Of a stretch of 64,000 nucleotides of DNA, positions 37,555-44,929 are shown in pieces. Below the pieces are notes generated by a model. The model was not told where the DNA came from, did not search any database, and saw nothing but the letters and a program-made list of their open reading frames with translations. Origin of the DNA: Thermus brockianus (GTDB lineage Bacteria; Deinococcota; Deinococci; Deinococcales; Thermaceae); the NCBI RefSeq assembly GCF_001880325.1, contig NZ_CP016312.1:1116001-1180000 (forward strand). Direction: 5' to 3'. The translations under genes were made by a program, and so were the position numbers. Each line of letters starts with the position of its first letter. Position 1 is the first letter of the stretch.

Positions 37555-38559
37555 TCAAAGCGCCTTGAGGGTTTCCACCACGGCGCGGGTGAAGGCCTCC
37601 GTGGTAGCATTCCCCCCTAGGTCAGGGGTGCGCGGGCCTTTTTCCAGGACCAGATCCACCGCCCTTTCCACCTTTTTGGCTGCCTCCTTTTCCCCGAGGT
37701 AATCCAGCATCATGGCGGCGGAAAGAATGGTGGCCGTGGGGTTGGCGATGCCCTTGCCGGCGATGTCCGGGGCGGAGCCGTGGACGGGCTCAAACACCGC
37801 CGTGGTATCCCCGATGTTGGCGGAAGGGGCTAACCCCAGGCCCCCCACGAGCCCGGCGGTGAGGTCCGAAAGGATGTCCCCCAGGAGGTTGGTGGTGACG
37901 ATTACGTCAAAGCGTTCGGGACGCATGACGAGCTGCATGGCGCAGTTGTCCACGATGATGTCCTGTACGTTGACCAGAGGGTAGTCCTTGGCCACCTCCC
38001 GCACCGTGTCCAGGAAAAGGCCCTGGGTTACAGGAAGGACGTTAGCTTTGTGGGCGATGTGGAGCATCTTGCGGGGACGGCTTTCCGCAAGCTTCAAGGC
38101 CACGCGCCCGATGCGCTCGCTGGCCTTCTTGGAAATCACGGCGTCGGCGATGGCCACGTCTAGGTAGCGCCGCTCCTGTTCCACGTAAAGGCCTTCCGTG
38201 TTCTCCCGCACGATGATGAGGTCCACCCCAGGGCGGCTTCCCGGGATGGGACGGCTCTTGGCGGGACGGACGTTGGCGTAAAGGTCCAGCCGCCGCCTCA
38301 GGTAGCGGATGGCCCCGAAGAAGCCCGGTACCTTGCGGGTGGGGCTGGTGGCGGCCCCGAAGAGGGTGGCGTGGCAAGAGAGGATCTTCTCTACGGTTTC
38401 CTCAGGGACGGAGGTCCCTCTTCGCTCAAAGGTTTCCCAGCCGGCTTCGGCCTCCACGAACTCCAACGGGAGCCCGGTGGCCTCTAGGACTTTCCTGGCG
38501 GCGGGCACCACCTCGTGCCCGATGCCGTCTCCTTCAATCAAGCAGATGCGGTACGCCAT
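37555..38559 (-). CDS. hicdh: Homoisocitrate dehydrogenase (lysine via alpha-aminoadipate)
   Basis: 334 residues. Beta-decarboxylating dehydrogenase fold: [128 protein letters not shown]. The substrate-loop sequence (SPTRKVPGF...[14 protein letters not shown]) is the form of the T. thermophilus homoisocitrate/isocitrate enzyme and not of isopropylmalate dehydrogenase. It acts in the bacterial AAA lysine pathway. Confidence 0.94.
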   Translation of the reverse strand: MAYRICLIEGDGIGHEVVPAARKVLEATGLPLEFVEAEAGWETFERRGTSVPEETVEKILSCHATLFGAATSPTRKVPGFFGAIRYLRRRLDLYANVRPAKSRPIPGSRPGVDLIIVRENTEGLYVEQERRYLDVAIADAVISKKASERIGRVALKLAESRPRKMLHIAHKANVLPVTQGLFLDTVREVAKDYPLVNVQDIIVDNCAMQLVMRPERFDVIVTTNLLGDILSDLTAGLVGGLGLAPSANIGDTTAVFEPVHGSAPDIAGKGIANPTATILSAAMMLDYLGEKEAAKKVERAVDLVLEKGPRTPDLGGNATTEAFTRAVVETLKAL

Positions 38560-38628
38560 CTTGCCTCCCGGTTAGGGGTATCCCCCCTCCATATACACTA
38601 CACTGCTTTCGGCAGAGGAGGGTGGGGC

Positions 38629-39258
38629 TTAGGCCCGCAGGGCCAAGAGAAGCCAAACAAGGGCCAGATACAGGAGAACCCGCAATGCTTGCTCCCGGCG
38701 GGTGAGGCGCGGGCGGCTAGACTTTAGGGCCCCTTCCACCACCACCCCCCCGATGCCCAACAGGATGAAGAGGTCCCCCGGGCTCACCACCTTGCGCAAA
38801 GGGGGTAGAGGAATCACGTCCCCCAGGAAGGGGAGGCGGGTGGTCTCGTCTAACAGGGCGTGCACGGCATCGCCCTTGGCCTGGACAACGGGCACGAAGT
38901 CCCCGAGGCCTACCCGTTCCAGGGCCTCGGCGCTCACGGGCATGTGCCCCCCGTTGGCGAAAATGACGGCGGTATTAAGAAGGAGCCCCACCAGGACCAG
39001 GTAAAGGCTTTTGAGATGGCGGTTTTGGTAGAGGCCGTAGCCCACCAAGAGGAGGACCACCAACTTGGCCAAAGGCCCCGCCCACTCCGGTTGGAAAAGA
39101 CCCCGGTAGGTGCCGTAGGCGAGCCCTCCCTCCACCAAGGCGGCGAGGAGGAAGGCCCAAGGGGCCTTTAGGTCTATCCCTCCGAGGTCCTTGGGCCGGA
39201 CTCCGAGGGCGAGGGCGAGTCCGAGGCCAAAGAGAGCTGCGGCGAGGTAGAGCGTAAT
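38629..39258 (-). CDS. DUF5317-type membrane protein with a probable ATT start codon
   Basis: 209 residues. Five or so hydrophobic segments with MPVSAEALERVG in the middle, the pattern of DUF5317; function unknown. The only ATG/GTG/TTG-type starts (near 39138) would delete the first membrane segment, ITLYLAAALFGLGLALALG. An AAGGAGG (39272-39266) stands exactly 7 nt before ATT at 39258-39256, in frame, so ATT is the likely start. The gene overlaps the end of the HD-GYP gene by 85 nt in another frame, consistent with translational coupling. Confidence 0.75.
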   Translation of the reverse strand: MTLYLAAALFGLGLALALGVRPKDLGGIDLKAPWAFLLAALVEGGLAYGTYRGLFQPEWAGPLAKLVVLLLVGYGLYQNRHLKSLYLVLVGLLLNTAVIFANGGHMPVSAEALERVGLGDFVPVVQAKGDAVHALLDETTRLPFLGDVIPLPPLRKVVSPGDLFILLGIGGVVVEGALKSSRPRLTRREQALRVLLYLALVWLLLALRA

Positions 39259-40604
39259 AAGGATCCCTCCTTTGCTGCGAGGTAGGTTTCCCGGTCACGC
39301 CAGATGGGGTTTTGCTCCCAAAGTTGGGTGAAGAGGCGGACCAGGTCGGGGTCAAACTGGCGGCCGGAGTTCTCTTGAACCTCCTTTAGGGCTTCCTCGG
39401 GCGTGAGTGCCTTCCGGTAAGGGCGCCCGGCGGTCATGGCCTCGTAGGCGTCCGCCAGGCCCACGATGCGGGCCTCGTCTGGGATGTTGTGCCCGGCGAG
39501 GCCCTTGGGATAGCCCCGCCCATCCCAGCGCTCGTGATGGTGGAGGATAACCCGGTAGACCAGGTCGTCAAAAGCTACTTTCCGGGCTGGGGAGAGGAGT
39601 TCCACCCCCTTTTGCGGATGGCTTTGGATAAGGGCGTACTCCGCGTCCGTGAGGTTTCCGGGCTTCAAGAGCACTGCTTCCGGGATGGCGATTTTGCCAA
39701 TGTCGTGAAGCCTCGCCGCCCGGTAGATGTCCTGGGCCTTGGCCTGGTCCTTGTAGAAGGCCAGGGCCAGGTCCCGGGAGATATCCGCCACGCGCTCGGA
39801 GTGGAAGCGGGTTTCCTGCTCTTTGGCCTCCAGGGCGTTCATCAGGACTTCCAGGGTGGTATCAAAGGCCTGTTCTAGCCTGACCTTCTCATCCCAGTAG
39901 AAGCGGCTGTAGTAGAGGGGGATGAGGAACATAAGGACAGTCCACCCCCCCCAGTTGCCGATAAGGGGCGTCTCGTAGGCCCGGGCCAGGAGGAGGGCGA
40001 GGGGGGAGAGGAGGATGTAGCTGAGGGCAAGCCAGTTAAAGTTTTTTCGCCAGACTTCTGTAAAAGGGGTACCACTATCTAGGTGGATTATGTACGTTAC
40101 CGATCCGATATTCGCGACAAAAAAAGCCAGGGAAGCCAGAACAATGCCAAAAGCTGCGCTCAGATTCCAGCTCCCTAGCCAGAGGGGGTTTTCCTGAAAA
40201 AAGGTCCACACCAGGGCAGCGAAAGCCGTGGCAAGCCCATCTTGCGAGCGGTTGAAAAGTTCTTTGTACCAGACGCTTCCCCCCCATTGCGCCAAAAAAG
40301 CGACCAAAGGAGCCACCCAGGGTGGGGTAAGGATAAGTAGCGCGAGCGCGAAGAGAAAGAGTTGGCTCATGCCCGCACTCAGAGGTAAACGAACTTCTAC
40401 CCTGACACTCCAAAAAACCAATCCGGCCCAGAAAATTAGGTCCCAAATGTTTAACTGGAGGGGCTTGTCTTTGTATTGCCAAAAGAGGTAAGCTTCTAAG
40501 GCCGCAAAGGCTGCGAAGCAACCGAGAACAAAGAGAAGGATGCGCAAGGGTGGTACATCTACGCCTTTGCTTTGCAATAACCTCTTTAAGCTTGGGAGTG
40601 CCAC
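39174..40604 (-). CDS. Membrane-bound HD-GYP domain protein (c-di-GMP phosphodiesterase type)
   Basis: 476 residues from GTG 40604. The N-terminal half has about eight membrane segments (a MASE-like sensor region). The C-terminal half is an HD-GYP domain: HSERVADISRDLALAFY, AARLHDIGKIAIPEAVLLKPGNLTDAEY, IQSHPQKGVELL, HHHERWDGRGYPKGLAGHNIPDEARIVGLADAYEAMTAGRPYRKAL. All metal ligands and the GYP motif are present. It probably hydrolyses c-di-GMP, which in Thermus could influence pili or biofilm; the pil operon is about 2 kb away (inference). Confidence 0.92.
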   Translation of the reverse strand: MALPSLKRLLQSKGVDVPPLRILLFVLGCFAAFAALEAYLFWQYKDKPLQLNIWDLIFWAGLVFWSVRVEVRLPLSAGMSQLFLFALALLILTPPWVAPLVAFLAQWGGSVWYKELFNRSQDGLATAFAALVWTFFQENPLWLGSWNLSAAFGIVLASLAFFVANIGSVTYIIHLDSGTPFTEVWRKNFNWLALSYILLSPLALLLARAYETPLIGNWGGWTVLMFLIPLYYSRFYWDEKVRLEQAFDTTLEVLMNALEAKEQETRFHSERVADISRDLALAFYKDQAKAQDIYRAARLHDIGKIAIPEAVLLKPGNLTDAEYALIQSHPQKGVELLSPARKVAFDDLVYRVILHHHERWDGRGYPKGLAGHNIPDEARIVGLADAYEAMTAGRPYRKALTPEEALKEVQENSGRQFDPDLVRLFTQLWEQNPIWRDRETYLAAKEGSLLRSTSPQLSLASDSPSPSESGPRTSEG

Positions 40605-40610
40605 GCTATG

Positions 40611-40616
40611 AGGATA
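40611..40616 (-). promoter_or_regulatory. -10 box of the HD-GYP gene (leaderless)
   Basis: TATCCT on the minus strand lies 6 nt before the GTG at 40604. It decides this start against a 31-codon upstream extension, which would run back through the terminator of the small-peptide gene. Confidence 0.6.
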
Positions 40617-40627
40617 GCATGCTCTGA

Positions 40628-40661
40628 GGAAAAAGGAAAACTGGCCAGAAACCTGGCCAGT
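40628..40661 (-). terminator. Terminator of the 29-residue peptide gene
   Basis: Perfect 9-bp stem ACTGGCCAG / CTGGCCAGT with a 4-nt loop (40640-40661), 4 nt after the stop codon, followed on the minus strand by TTTTCCTTTTTC. Confidence 0.88.
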
Positions 40662-40665
40662 TCTT

Positions 40666-40755
40666 TTACCTCCAGTGAGCGCTAGCCCCAGCTGCAAGCC
40701 CGAGAGCGATCAGAGAGCCGATGAGCGTCAGAGCCTTAGCGATGAGCTTCTTCAT
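40666..40755 (-). CDS. 29-residue signal-peptide-like or single-helix membrane peptide
   Basis: Not an annotated family. ATG 40755, AAGGAGG with an ideal 7-nt spacer (40769-40763), stop at 40668-40666. The product starts MKKLIAKALTLIGSLIALG and ends LAAGASAHWR: two lysines, a long hydrophobic helix, and an A-S-A-type signal peptidase I site leaving only three residues. It is therefore either a tiny membrane peptide or a secretory signal with almost no cargo. A consensus promoter (40812-40841) and an intrinsic terminator directly behind it make a complete transcription unit, which strongly supports a real, highly expressed gene. Confidence 0.72.
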   Translation of the reverse strand: MKKLIAKALTLIGSLIALGLAAGASAHWR

Positions 40756-40811
40756 CTTCATCCCTCCTTTTCCTCAGCTTCCGGGGGGTCGGCCCCGTTT
40801 GCTTGTCTTTC

Positions 40812-40841
40812 ACTTTAGGGGGGGTCTGTCAATACTGTCAA
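40812..40841 (-). promoter_or_regulatory. Strong promoter of the small-peptide gene
   Basis: Perfect TTGACA (40841-40836), 18 nt, TAAAGT (40817-40812). A second TTGACA lies at 40832-40827. The predicted leader of about 50 nt contains a GGGG-CCGA-CCCC mini-hairpin before the ribosome site. Confidence 0.8.
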
Positions 40842-41207
40842 GAGGGGAAGAATAGATATCTACACGATAAAAACTGCCATTACCGCCACATAAACTTGGA
40901 ACGACGAAGATTTACACTACCCAGCCTAGCACAAGGCCTGCCAGCTGGGTAGAGGTCCTGGTTTGGGGGGGAACCTTCCGGGTTGGGGGAATACGAGGAA
41001 CAACAAAGAGGCCCGTGGGGCTAACTACCCCACGTGGCCCCAATGGCCCGCTTTAAATGCAACCCCAGAATACACCGGCAATACCCAAAAAATGCGAATC
41101 CGCCGAAAATTTACTGCCCCAAATGCACACCCGGAATTAGGGAATTTTGCCGCAGGTTCCCACCCCCTTCAGGTTTAGTTTAGCAAGAAGGGGGACCGGG
41201 GCAAGGG
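40842..41207. other. A+T-richer intergenic stretch with two hairpins, no gene recognised
   Basis: About 365 nt without a credible coding frame on either strand; base and codon use of the short open frames is unlike the neighbours. It holds a long hairpin CTACCCAGC (40917-40925) / GCTGGGTAG (40944-40952), and an interrupted GGCC-GTGGGG / CCCCAC-GGCC hairpin at about 41010-41039. Visibly lower G+C than the rest of the window. It may be an untranslated leader, a decayed insertion or a non-coding RNA; nothing in it decides. Confidence 0.4.
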
Positions 41208-41208
41208 C

Positions 41209-41236
41209 AAAAAAGAACCGCCCCATTGGGGGCGGT
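41209..41236 (-). terminator. Terminator of the tRNA-Asp/tRNA-Phe unit
   Basis: On the minus strand an 8-bp stem ACCGCCCC / GGGGCGGT (41236-41217) is followed by TTCTTTTTTG, 3 nt after the tRNA-Phe CCA end. Confidence 0.93.
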
Positions 41237-41239
41237 GGT

Positions 41240-41315
41240 TGGTGCCGAGGGGCGGAATCGAACCGCCGACACTGCGATTTTCAGTCGCATGCTCTACCAA
41301 CTGAGCTACCTCGGC
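41240..41315 (-). tRNA. tRNA-Phe (GAA)
   Basis: 76 nt with encoded CCA. Acceptor GCCGAGG/CCTCGGC, D arm GCTC...GAGC, anticodon stem-loop TGCGA-CTGAAAA-TCGCA with anticodon GAA, T arm GGCGG-TTCGATT-CCGCC. Only 1 nt separates it from tRNA-Asp upstream. Confidence 0.98.
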
Positions 41316-41316
41316 C

Positions 41317-41393
41317 TGGCGGCCCCGACGGGACTCGAACCCGCGATCTCCCACGTGACAGGCGGGTGTGTTAACCAACTACACCACGGGGCC
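41317..41393 (-). tRNA. tRNA-Asp (GTC)
   Basis: 77 nt with encoded CCA. Acceptor GGCCCCG/CGGGGCC, anticodon loop CTGTCAC with anticodon GTC, T loop TTCGAGT. First gene of the two-tRNA unit. Confidence 0.98.
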
Positions 41394-41436
41394 TAGAGGT
41401 TTTGCCGGGTCGGGGGCGTCCGACCGGGCACTTAGG

Positions 41437-41465
41437 ATGATAGCCGGGGGAAAGGGAAGTGTCAA
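41437..41465 (-). promoter_or_regulatory. Promoter of the tRNA-Asp/tRNA-Phe unit
   Basis: Perfect TTGACA (41465-41460), 17 nt, TATCAT (41442-41437), about 43 nt before tRNA-Asp. The -35 overlaps the start codon of the plus-strand SRA-like gene at 41459. Confidence 0.85.
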
Positions 41466-41824
41466 GGTTAACCTGGACCGAGGTCTTCGCCTTTCACCGC
41501 ACCCGGAGGGGGATTGGCCGGCAGAGCTTGTTGGTGGACCGGGGGGAGTCGGGGTACCGGAACGTCTTCCTTCCGGATGGCCGCATCCTCTACATGGGGG
41601 AAGGGAAACGGGGAAACCAGGAGCCCTTGGGGGGCAACTTGAGGCTTCTCCTGGCCCACCAGGAGGGGACCCCTTTTCGGGTTTTCCTCCGGGAAGGGCC
41701 CGGGGTTTGGCGGGTGCTCGGGTGCTACCGGGTGGAGGGGTGGCGCTACGCTCTTCTGGAAGAGGAGGGGCGGTACGTGTACTGGTTTACCCTTGCGCCT
41801 TGTAGATGCGAAGGAGGCCCTTGA
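41459..41824 (+). CDS. Small SRA/PUA-like domain protein (tentative)
   Basis: 121 residues from GTG 41459. The core GYRNVFLPDGRILYMGEGKRGNQEPLGGNLRLLLAHQEGTPFRVFLREG...WRVLGCYRVEGWRY follows the pattern of SRA/YDG-like and DUF3427-type PUA folds (a Y-x-G-E-G-x2-G-x-Q/M segment, then G-N-x2-L, then V-x-V-F, then Y-x-G-x-Y/F-x-V). These read modified bases in DNA or RNA. The domain stands alone, with no nuclease attached. The assignment is by pattern and is not certain. Its end overlaps the convergent coaX by 38 nt. Confidence 0.55.
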   Translation: MSRLTWTEVFAFHRTRRGIGRQSLLVDRGESGYRNVFLPDGRILYMGEGKRGNQEPLGGNLRLLLAHQEGTPFRVFLREGPGVWRVLGCYRVEGWRYALLEEEGRYVYWFTLAPCRCEGGP

Positions 41825-42545
41825 GGGTTAGGTCCTCGTCCACCACGTCAAAGGAGGGGCAGAGGTCCTTGAGGGTGCCGGCGAAGCCTCCGGTGGCGAT
41901 GACCAAGGCCTCCCCTGCCTCCTCCTTGAAGCGGCGCACCATGCCCTCCACCAAGGCGGCGTAGCCCAGGACGAGCCCCGAGCGCAAGGCGTCCAAGGTG
42001 TTCTTGCCCACCACGCCCTTAGGGGGCACCAGGTCTATGCGGGGCAGTTTGGCGGTGCGGGCGGCGAGGGCGTCGGCGGCGGTCTGGGGGCCGATGGTGA
42101 TGGCCCCGCCCAGGTAGCGGTTGGGGGCTTCTACCAAGTCAAAGGTGGTGGCGGTGCCGAAGTCCACCACGATGTAGCGGCCCGTGGGGCTTGGGTAGCC
42201 CAGGGCCCCCACGGCGTTCACCAGGCGGTCCGCCCCCGCCTCCTTTGGGTTGTCTATGAGGACCTGAAGGCCCGTGCTTTCGGCGTCCACCACCTGGGCC
42301 CGGATGCCGAAGAGCTTTTCTATAGCCTCCTTCATCTCCCGCTCCACCGGAGGGACCACGCTGGAGAGGAGGGCCGCTTTGGGGGAAGGGAGGCCGTCCA
42401 GGGAAAAGAGGTTTTTGAGGAGGACGCGGTACTCGCTTTCCATCCGCATCCGGTCGGTGTGGATGCGGAAGTGGGCGATGAGCTCGTCCCCGGCGAAAAC
42501 CCCGAGGGCGGTGGAGGTGTTGCCGATGTCCACGGCGAGGAGCAT
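41787..42545 (-). CDS. coaX: Type III pantothenate kinase
   Basis: 252 residues. ASKHA-fold CoaX signatures: MLLAVDIGNTSTALGVF, SSVVPPV, NPKEAGADRLVNAVGAL, IVVDFGTATTFDLV, YLGGAITIGPQTAADALAARTAKLPRID, GLVLGYAALVEGMV. First step of CoA synthesis. Adjacent to the OsmC-like gene with no gap. Confidence 0.96.
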   Translation of the reverse strand: MLLAVDIGNTSTALGVFAGDELIAHFRIHTDRMRMESEYRVLLKNLFSLDGLPSPKAALLSSVVPPVEREMKEAIEKLFGIRAQVVDAESTGLQVLIDNPKEAGADRLVNAVGALGYPSPTGRYIVVDFGTATTFDLVEAPNRYLGGAITIGPQTAADALAARTAKLPRIDLVPPKGVVGKNTLDALRSGLVLGYAALVEGMVRRFKEEAGEALVIATGGFAGTLKDLCPSFDVVDEDLTLKGLLRIYKAQG

Positions 42546-42968
42546 TTAGCCTTCCTCTCCCTCTTCCCAGGGTTCCAGGACCACGCGGGTGGTGATCTCG
42601 GCGTTGAGGCTTGCGGAGACGGAGCAGTACTTGGTGTGGGAGAGGTGGACCGCGCGTTCCAGGGCCTCGAGGGTCACCCCCGGCCCCGAGGCGATGTGGG
42701 TCACGGTGATGTGGGTATAGCGCCGGGGATGGGTTTCCGCCCGCACCCCCTCCACCTCCACCCGGTAGCGGGCGAGGGGTTGCTTCTTCTTGCGCATGAT
42801 GTCCACCACGTCGTAGGCGGTGCAGGCCCCTAAGGCCATGAGGAGGAGTTCCATGGGGCGGGGTCCGGTGGCGGGCTGGTCCCCGTCAATCATCACCTTG
42901 TCCCCTTGCTCGTTCACCCCAAGGAACCGATGCCCCACGATGTTATGGACCACCACCTTCTTCGTCAT
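42546..42968 (-). CDS. OsmC/Ohr-family protein
   Basis: 140 residues. GPRPMELLLMALGACTAYDVVDIMRKK contains the first conserved Cys; HLSHTKYCSVSASLN contains the second. These two cysteines are the peroxidatic pair of the OsmC family; the sequence is nearest the YhfA-like branch. Reduces organic hydroperoxides or has a related thiol role. Ends next to coaX, probably the same operon. Confidence 0.92.
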   Translation of the reverse strand: MTKKVVVHNIVGHRFLGVNEQGDKVMIDGDQPATGPRPMELLLMALGACTAYDVVDIMRKKKQPLARYRVEVEGVRAETHPRRYTHITVTHIASGPGVTLEALERAVHLSHTKYCSVSASLNAEITTRVVLEPWEEGEEG

Positions 42969-43016
42969 GAGCTGGATTTTACCAAGCCCTCGGCTTTGCC
43001 GCTAGAATGGGCGTGA

Positions 43017-44111
43017 ATGCGGGTTCTCCTTCTGGTTTTCGCCCTGGTATGGAGCCTGGCCCAAGCCTTTCCCCGCATTGGGGTGCACGAGGGCTTTACC
43101 CGGCTGGTGTTTGACCTGCCGGGGAAGGAGGTGGCCTATACCCTGTCCCAGGAAGGGGGCCTTTTGGTCCTTCTCTTTAAGGGGGTGGACGCCGAGGCCA
43201 AGGACCAGGTGGTGAACTCCAAGGAGGTGGCCTCGGTGCAAACCGTCCCCGAAAAGGGGCAGGTGCGGGTCCTGGTGCGGCTGAAGGCCCCCGTGGAGGC
43301 GGCGACCCATCGCTACAGCGACCCCGAGCGCCTGGTGGTGGACCTGAGCCTTAAATCGTCCCCTCCTCCCCCCACTAAGCCCACAGACCCGCCCACCGCC
43401 AAAGCGCCCAAGCCTCCCCGGCCCGTGGTCCTCCTGGACCCTGGCCACGGGGGGGTGGACCCGGGGATGGTGGGGTACGTGGTGGAGAAGGAGGCGGTGC
43501 TGGACGTGGCCCTCAGGCTCAAGCGCTTTTTGGAGCGGGAAGGGATAGAGGTGCGCCTTACCCGGGACCGGGACATGCACCTCTCCCCGGACAAGCGGGA
43601 GGACCTTTCCCGGCGGGCGGCCATGGCGGATAGCTCCCAGGTCAATCTCTTCATATCCATCCACGTGAACGCCACCCCTACCCGCACCGCCCAGGGGGTG
43701 GAGGTCTTCTACTTCGGCCGGGCCCAGGACCCCCGGGTCTTGAGCCAGGTGATCCGGGAAAACGGCGGGGGGGACATCGGCCAAAGGCTTACCCGGGAGG
43801 CCCAAAGCGTCGCCGAGCGGATTCTCACGGACATCGTGGCCCAGGCTAACCAGCGCTACAGCCAGCGCTTGGCGGAAACCCTGGGGCGCAAGCTTTCCCA
43901 GGCCACGGGAAGCCCTTACCGGGGGAGTTTTCCTGGCGACCTTTTTGTCCTCCGCTACGCCAAGGTGCCGGCGGTCTTGGTGGAGATCGGTTTCGGCGAC
44001 CATCCGGTGGAGGGGCGGAGGCTTGCCGACCCCGCGTACCGGGACAAGGTGGCCCAGGGGCTTTTGACAGGCATCCTCACCTTTTTGGCCAACGGGGCCT
44101 TTGCCCGCTAG
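43017..44111 (+). CDS. Exported N-acetylmuramoyl-L-alanine amidase (Amidase_3)
   Basis: 364 residues. Signal peptide MRVLLLVFALVWSLAQA; N-terminal AMIN-like domain (about 20-115); Pro/Lys linker (SSPPPPTKPTDPPTAKAPKPPRP); then a zinc amidase domain VVLLDPGHGGVDPG (His), EKEAVLDVALRLKRFLE (Glu), FISIHVNATP (His), VLVEIGFGDHP (Glu). Cuts the amide bond between MurNAc and the stem peptide. TAGAAT 43003-43008 lies 8 nt before the ATG. It overlaps the convergent kinase by 4 nt. Confidence 0.94.
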   Translation: MRVLLLVFALVWSLAQAFPRIGVHEGFTRLVFDLPGKEVAYTLSQEGGLLVLLFKGVDAEAKDQVVNSKEVASVQTVPEKGQVRVLVRLKAPVEAATHRYSDPERLVVDLSLKSSPPPPTKPTDPPTAKAPKPPRPVVLLDPGHGGVDPGMVGYVVEKEAVLDVALRLKRFLEREGIEVRLTRDRDMHLSPDKREDLSRRAAMADSSQVNLFISIHVNATPTRTAQGVEVFYFGRAQDPRVLSQVIRENGGGDIGQRLTREAQSVAERILTDIVAQANQRYSQRLAETLGRKLSQATGSPYRGSFPGDLFVLRYAKVPAVLVEIGFGDHPVEGRRLADPAYRDKVAQGLLTGILTFLANGAFAR

Positions 44112-44872
44112 AAGGGGAAGACCTCTAGGGCTTCTTTGGCTGTGGGGAAGCGCTTGGCGGGCTGCTTGGCCAGGAGGCGCCCTAAGAACGCCTCCTGCTC
44201 GGGTTCCAGGCCGGGGATGGGGGGGATCGCCCCCTTTAGGTGTCCCCAGAGCACCTCCTCCGGGGCCCCCACGAAGGGGTGTTCCCCGGCCAAAATCCAG
44301 TACAGGATGACCCCGGCAGCGTAGACGTCCGCCTCGGGGCCAGGGCTTTGCCCCAGGACCTGCTCGGGGGCCAGGTAGGGAAGGGTGCCCACCCGCAAGG
44401 GCTTTTTGAAGGCCTCCAGGGCGGGCCCCGAGAGGTCAAAGTCCACCAGCCTGGCCTCGTCCGTGCCCGCCACGATGATGTTTTCCGGCTTTACGTCCCG
44501 GTGGACCAGGCCTCTTTCGTGCATATGGGCGAGGGCGGAAAGGAGCTGGCGGAAGACCAAGAGGGCCCTCTTGCGTTCGGGGCGTCGGAGCATCCAGCGG
44601 CCCATTTCCTCCCCGGGGGCGTAGGCCAGGAGGAGGGCGGGGCCCTCCTCCAGGTCCAGGGCCTCGAGGACCGGGTTGATGTTGGGATGGGAAAGCCTCT
44701 GCCCCACCCATAGCTCCCGGTCCCTGCGGGCCTCTGCCCCCTTGGGAAAGACCTTGAGGGCGTAGGGGGTGCCGAAGCGGTCAAAGGCCAGGAAAACGCT
44801 TGCCAAGGCTCCCTGGCCCAGGAGCCGTATAACCCGGTACTTTTCCAGGAGCACCTTCCCGGTAAGGCTCAC
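44108..44872 (-). CDS. Hanks-type Ser/Thr protein kinase with DFD in place of DFG
   Basis: 254 residues from GTG 44872; a GTG three codons earlier lies inside the TATAGT -10 box and is rejected. Kinase motifs: LLGQGALASVFLAFD (glycine loop), YALKVFPKG (ATP Lys), HERGLVHRDVKPENIIV (catalytic loop), RLVDFDLSG (DFD where DFG is usual; the metal-binding Asp is kept), GTLPYLAPEQVLG (APE), DVYAAGVILYWILAGEHPF. No membrane segment or PASTA domain, so a soluble kinase. The PP2C phosphatase at 24 kb is a possible partner. Confidence 0.92.
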   Translation of the reverse strand: MSLTGKVLLEKYRVIRLLGQGALASVFLAFDRFGTPYALKVFPKGAEARRDRELWVGQRLSHPNINPVLEALDLEEGPALLLAYAPGEEMGRWMLRRPERKRALLVFRQLLSALAHMHERGLVHRDVKPENIIVAGTDEARLVDFDLSGPALEAFKKPLRVGTLPYLAPEQVLGQSPGPEADVYAAGVILYWILAGEHPFVGAPEEVLWGHLKGAIPPIPGLEPEQEAFLGRLLAKQPAKRFPTAKEALEVFPF

Positions 44873-44929
44873 CCCCCTCACTATACCTGCCCCTCACCCC
44901 TTTCACCTGGGAGCCGGTAGGATTTTCCC

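Noticed and set aside
40963-41178. 71-residue open frame in the A+T-richer gap
   Set aside because: No ribosome site, low-complexity composition unlike Thermus proteins, and it crosses a hairpin; no family pattern.
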